Shown: positions 13,842-16,635 of the stretch, piece after piece | How the letters are laid out: every line of letters begins with the position of its first letter | How positions within the stretch are numbered: position 1 is the stretch's first letter | Assembly (NCBI GenBank): GCA_046160865.1 | Contig: JBJXHG010000021.1 | Span: 1 to 16,635 of the forward strand | Origin: JBJXHG01 sp046160865 | GTDB taxonomy: Bacteria > Planctomycetota > UBA1135 > GCA-002686595 | Length of the DNA: 16,635 nt | Direction: 5' to 3' | The notes under the pieces: model-generated | The model's input: the letters and a program-made list of their open reading frames with translations, nothing else | Told to the model about the DNA's origin: nothing | Databases searched by the model: none | Position numbers and translations under genes: made by a program

Positions 13842-14374
13842 AGGTGCAGCGCGTGTTGTCGGTAGGCCTTGAGCTTCAGGGCGAGCAAGCGCGTCGCGCG
13901 CTCGAGGCGCGACTCGATCGTCTTCACGGGCGCGCCGACGAGCTCGGCGATCTGCGCACACGTCAGGCCTTCGTAGCGGAAGAGCACGAACGCCTCGCGC
14001 GCGGGCTCGGGCAGCGTGTCGAGCGCTTCGCGCACGCGGTGCACCAGGAACTCGATCGACTCGCGCCGCTCGCGATCGTGGTCGTCTTGCGCGGGCACGC
14101 TGTCGTCGGCGCTGACGGTCGGGGCGAGCGCGCGCCGGCGCTCACGCACCTCGCGCTGGTTGAGGAAGAGCCGGTACGCCGTGCTCCGCAGGTAACCGCC
14201 CGCGCTGCCGCGGCCCTCGAACTGTGCGCGCTTGCGCCACACGGTGAGAAACGTCTCTTGCAGCAGATCCTCTGCGTCCGCGGTGCTGCGCGTGAGGCGG
14301 CAGAGGAAGCGGAAGACGGGATCCCGGTGCGCCTCGAACATGGCTTGGAAGGTGTGGCGATCGAAGGGGCTCAC
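13838..14374 (-). CDS. ECF-type RNA polymerase sigma factor
   Basis: The 178-residue product has the two-domain ECF layout. Region 2 spans about 10-80: FQAMFEAHRDPVFRFLCRL, then DAEDLLQETFLTVWR (33-47), then YLRSTAYRLFLNQRE for -10 recognition. Region 4 spans about 115-172: LDTLPEPAREAFVLFRYEGL then the helix-turn-helix TCAQIAELVGAPVKTIESRLERA (138-160). It would direct core RNA polymerase to a dedicated set of promoters. Start choice is uncertain: the GTG at 14374 gives full region 2 and normal length, the ATG at 14341 would trim it, and the frame stays open far upstream without family resemblance. No clear ribosome binding site is seen. The following membrane thioredoxin-like gene overlaps its stop by four bases, as expected for a sigma/anti-sigma pair. 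The ECF subgroup is not known. Confidence 0.94.
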   Translation of the reverse strand: MSPFDRHTFQAMFEAHRDPVFRFLCRLTRSTADAEDLLQETFLTVWRKRAQFEGRGSAGGYLRSTAYRLFLNQREVRERRRALAPTVSADDSVPAQDDHDRERRESIEFLVHRVREALDTLPEPAREAFVLFRYEGLTCAQIAELVGAPVKTIESRLERATRLLALKLKAYRQHALHL

Positions 14375-14591
14375 GGGTCGTCGCGGGCCGAAGCTCGTGG
14401 CTCGCGCAGCGCGCCAAAGCTCGATTCGCACCAGTACAAGGACAGCGGCGGGGCGCGCGGCTCCGGCAACTTTCCTGGATGAACAGACTTCGAACGGGCG
14501 CGCGCCGAGCCGCCGCTGCGCGCGAACTCTGGTAGCGTGGGCCCCCTCAGAGCTCACCCGACGGATGGCAGGGTGAAGAACGGGAGCTCCC
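14375..14591. promoter_or_regulatory. Divergent control region between the ECF sigma and propeller genes
   Basis: This 217-bp gap must hold promoters for both genes. GGCAACTTT (14465-14473, plus strand) resembles GGAAC/GCAAC-type ECF -35 elements and points toward the propeller gene, but no convincing CGTC-like -10 lies 16-17 bases on. TCACCC (14554-14559) pairs with GGGTGA (14571-14576) in the propeller gene leader. GGGAG at 14583-14587 is the propeller gene ribosome binding site, five bases before its ATG. Confidence 0.3.
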
Positions 14592-16412
14592 ATGCATCGG
14601 ACACTTCGTTTCCTCATCGGCGGCACCGTGCTCGCCGGCACCGTGTTCATCGGGATCACGCGCGCGCAGACGACGGCACGCGCGAGCGTCGGCCGCTTCG
14701 GCTTGCAGGGCAACGCGGTCTCGACGAACTACACCGAGATCGGTGGCTTCGCGTCGTCGGACGGCCGCCTCGTCGTCTTCAGCAGCTTGGCGTCGAACCT
14801 CGTGACCGGTGACACGAACGCCGCCACCGATGCGTTCGTCCGCGACTTCGTCAACGGAGTGACGACGCGCGTCAGCGTCGACTCGTCGGGCGTGCAGGGC
14901 AACGGCACGTCGAACCACGCCGCCATCTCGGCGGACGGCCGCTTCGTCGCATTCGTGAGCTCGGCGTCGAACCTCGTTCCCGGCGACACGAATGGCGCGG
15001 CCGACTTGTTCATCCGCGATCGGCAGACGTCGCAGACTGCGCGCATCGTTTTCGATCCCGCCGGCACGCAGCAGTCCGTGATCCCGGTCAACCCGTCCCT
15101 GTCGGCGGACGGGCGCTACGTCGTGTTCACGAGCTCGGCGTCGTTCCTCGTGCCGGGCGACACGAACACGCGCGACGACATCTTCGTGCACGACCGGCAG
15201 ACGGCCACGTTCACGCGCGTCAGCGTCGACTCCGCGGGCTCGCAGGCGAACGACACGTCGTACGCGCCCGCGATCTCCGGCGACGGCAACGTGGTGTCGT
15301 TCAGCAGCCGCGCGACCAACGTCGTCGCCGGTGATACGAACGGGCGCGACGACGTGTTCGCGCACGACCGGACGACCGGCGTCACGACGCGCGTCAACGT
15401 GAGCTCGGGCGGCGCCGAGAGCAACGGAGCCGGTGAGCGCTCGTCGCTCTCGCACGATGGACGGTACGTCGCGTTCGAGGACGCCGCCTCGAGCCTCGTC
15501 GGCGGCGACACGAACAGCGCGACCGACGTGTTCGTGCACGACCGCGTGACGGCGCAGACCGTGCGCATCAGCCTCGACTCGAGCGGGGCGCAAGGGAACG
15601 GCAACTCGACGTATCCCTCGCTCTCCGCCGATGGCCTGACCGTCGCGTTCGGCAGCTTGGCTTCGAACCTCGTCGGCGGCGACACCAACGGCCGCTCGGA
15701 CGTGTTCGTGCGCGACCTGCTCACGTCGCAGACGACGCGCGTCAGCGTCGACGGGCTCGGCGCGCAAGGCAACGAGACGTCGCGGGACCCGCGCGTGTCC
15801 GCCGACGGCTTCACCGTCGTGTTCACGAGCGACGCGAACAACTTGGTTGCCGAGGACACGAACGCGGTGCCCGACGTCTTCGCGCACGACATCCAAGGCG
15901 TCGATCCGTTCAGCGAGTTCTGCTTCGGCGACGGATCGCTGGCGACGCCGTGTCCGTGCGCGCTACCCGATACCGTTCCGAATCCGAGCGGCGCGTCCGG
16001 CCACGGCTGCGCGAATTCGTTCAACTTGGACGGCGCGCTCCTGTACGCGGAGGGTGGCACCAGCCCGGACACGGTGGTGTTCACCGCGTTCATCGGTCCG
16101 GGCTACGTGGGCTTCGGCTTCCTCGTCAAAGGCGACGCGCGCAGTCCCGCGGGCTTCGCGAACGGCGACGGCGTGCGCTGTGTGAGCGGCGCGCTCGTCC
16201 GCTTCGGCGGTCACAACGCGGGGCTCGGCGGCGCCGCGCCCGGTCACTGGACGTATCCGAACGTCACGCAATCGTCGGCCGTGTCGGTCGCCACCGCACA
16301 GGCGCCGGCGCAGGATGCGTGGTACCAGCTCTTCTACCGCAACGCCGTGGCAGGGTTCTGTTCGTCCGGCACGACGAACTGGACCAACGGCGTGCGGATG
16401 TCGTGGCCCTGA
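14592..16412 (+). CDS. Secreted seven-bladed PD40/TolB-like propeller protein with C-terminal cysteine-rich module
   Basis: The 606-residue protein has a signal peptide (1-25, ending ITRA). A propeller follows with seven units of the type SADGRYVAF..ASNLVxGDTNxxxDVFVHDRxTxxTTRVSVDSSG. The GDTN motif glycine falls at residues 73, 131, 189, 247, 305 and 363, with EDTN at 421: a spacing of exactly 58 every time. The D-T-N-x-x-x-D pattern resembles a calcium-binding loop. From 442 on, FCFGDG, CPC, GHGCANS and DTVVF define a C-terminal domain with six cysteines (444, 454, 456, 473, 530, 590) that I recall from planctomycetal exported proteins. No enzymatic motif is visible; ligand binding or cell-surface function is likely. 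The start is backed by GGGAG five bases before the ATG. It is divergent from the ECF sigma gene and could be one of its targets. Confidence 0.92.
   Translation: MHRTLRFLIGGTVLAGTVFIGITRAQTTARASVGRFGLQGNAVSTNYTEIGGFASSDGRLVVFSSLASNLVTGDTNAATDAFVRDFVNGVTTRVSVDSSGVQGNGTSNHAAISADGRFVAFVSSASNLVPGDTNGAADLFIRDRQTSQTARIVFDPAGTQQSVIPVNPSLSADGRYVVFTSSASFLVPGDTNTRDDIFVHDRQTATFTRVSVDSAGSQANDTSYAPAISGDGNVVSFSSRATNVVAGDTNGRDDVFAHDRTTGVTTRVNVSSGGAESNGAGERSSLSHDGRYVAFEDAASSLVGGDTNSATDVFVHDRVTAQTVRISLDSSGAQGNGNSTYPSLSADGLTVAFGSLASNLVGGDTNGRSDVFVRDLLTSQTTRVSVDGLGAQGNETSRDPRVSADGFTVVFTSDANNLVAEDTNAVPDVFAHDIQGVDPFSEFCFGDGSLATPCPCALPDTVPNPSGASGHGCANSFNLDGALLYAEGGTSPDTVVFTAFIGPGYVGFGFLVKGDARSPAGFANGDGVRCVSGALVRFGGHNAGLGGAAPGHWTYPNVTQSSAVSVATAQAPAQDAWYQLFYRNAVAGFCSSGTTNWTNGVRMSWP
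14808..15863 (+). repeat. In-phase 174-bp tandem coding repeat of the propeller
   Basis: From the first to the seventh GDTN-type motif the coding repeat keeps a strict 174-bp period (58 codons) with no insertion or deletion. The first unit has about five extra residues before its motif and the last has E in place of G. The units are diverged but similar at DNA level (for example GGCGACACGAACG variants). Confidence 0.85.
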
Positions 16413-16430
16413 GCCGCGTCGGCGGTGCGT

Positions 16431-16479
16431 CTGCCGCGGGGCGCCGAGCCTCGTGAGGCGGCGGCAGCCCTTCCGTTTT
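16431..16479 (+). terminator. Candidate intrinsic terminator of the propeller gene
   Basis: CTGCCGC (16431-16437) pairs with GCGGCAG (16461-16467), with inner pairing such as CGCC (16442-16445) and GGCG (16457-16460). A short T-run (TTTT, 16476-16479) follows nine bases later. It begins 19 bases after the propeller stop. The T-run is short and separated, so efficiency is uncertain. Confidence 0.45.
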
Positions 16480-16508
16480 GGAACAAAGCCCGGGCGCGGC
16501 CCGTCGAC

Positions 16509-16635
16509 CTAGTGTCCTGAGTCAGAAGTTCGCTCTCACCAAGGTCGAGATCGTCGTCGCTGGCAAGGCGCGAGGGTGCAGGCAACCTGTCAGGTTTCCG
16601 AACCCGAGCAACGCCGCCAGCGCGGAGGAGATCGA
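16509..16635. mobile_element. R1b: left part of the palindromic MITE-like repeat, cut by the window end
   Basis: The element begins CTAGTGTCCTGAGTCAG, the exact inverted complement of the end of R1a (97-131) over 35 bases. It then runs into the internal sequence shared with 1-95, including the apex AACCTGTCAGGTT at 16584-16596. The left flank is CGACC followed by TA (16510-16511), compatible with insertion at a TA target. The copy is in the same orientation as R1a, so the two form a direct repeat around about 16.4 kb. Confidence 0.8.

Noticed and set aside
14808..15863. Tandem 174-bp repeats as a CRISPR or satellite array
   Set aside because: The repeats are diverged, in frame and encode propeller blades; there are no short identical repeats with unique spacers.
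1..16635. Terminal overlap of 95 bases suggesting a circular plasmid or phage
   Set aside because: The two copies differ at one base, each belongs to a palindromic repeat with inverted ends, and the content includes the housekeeping gene purF. A dispersed repeat is the simpler reading.

Overview
This is a GC-rich bacterial chromosomal segment with ten protein genes that I can support. It most likely comes from a planctomycete (Planctomycetota). The main reason is the secreted protein at 14592-16412, whose C-terminal cysteine-rich module (FCFGDG, CPC, GCANS) I recall as common in planctomycetal exported proteins. High GC and weak or absent Shine-Dalgarno sites on several genes fit, but this placement is an inference.

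Layout. The window starts and ends inside two direct copies of one palindromic repeat (R1, 1-131 and 16509-16635). The left half (128-8342) is transcribed leftwards and holds a B12-binding-type radical SAM protein, a GT4-type glycosyltransferase, a VOC plus double-cupin protein, a Tat-exported FAD oxidoreductase, and PurF of purine synthesis. A second palindromic repeat family (R2) sits in the gaps at 2040-2200 and 6557-6718, with a probable degenerate third copy near 3536-3615. From 8492 to 11318, two rightward genes encode a GT9 heptosyltransferase-like enzyme and a second radical SAM protein. The glycosyltransferases and radical SAM enzymes suggest a cell-envelope or glycolipid theme, but no pathway can be named. 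PurF is an unrelated housekeeping gene.

The most interesting block is 11354-14374 (leftward). An ECF sigma factor overlaps by four bases a single-pass membrane protein with an extracytoplasmic thioredoxin-like domain (CPLC), in the position of an anti-sigma factor. Next come a tiny secreted cysteine-containing protein and a secreted TPR protein. The small gene has its ribosome binding site buried in an 11-bp hairpin, and a second hairpin spans its stop codon. Divergent from the sigma gene is a secreted seven-bladed propeller protein whose GDTN motifs recur exactly every 58 residues. A redox- or envelope-stress-responsive regulon is a reasonable hypothesis, but nothing here proves it.

No tRNA, rRNA, CRISPR array, prophage gene or transposase gene was seen.
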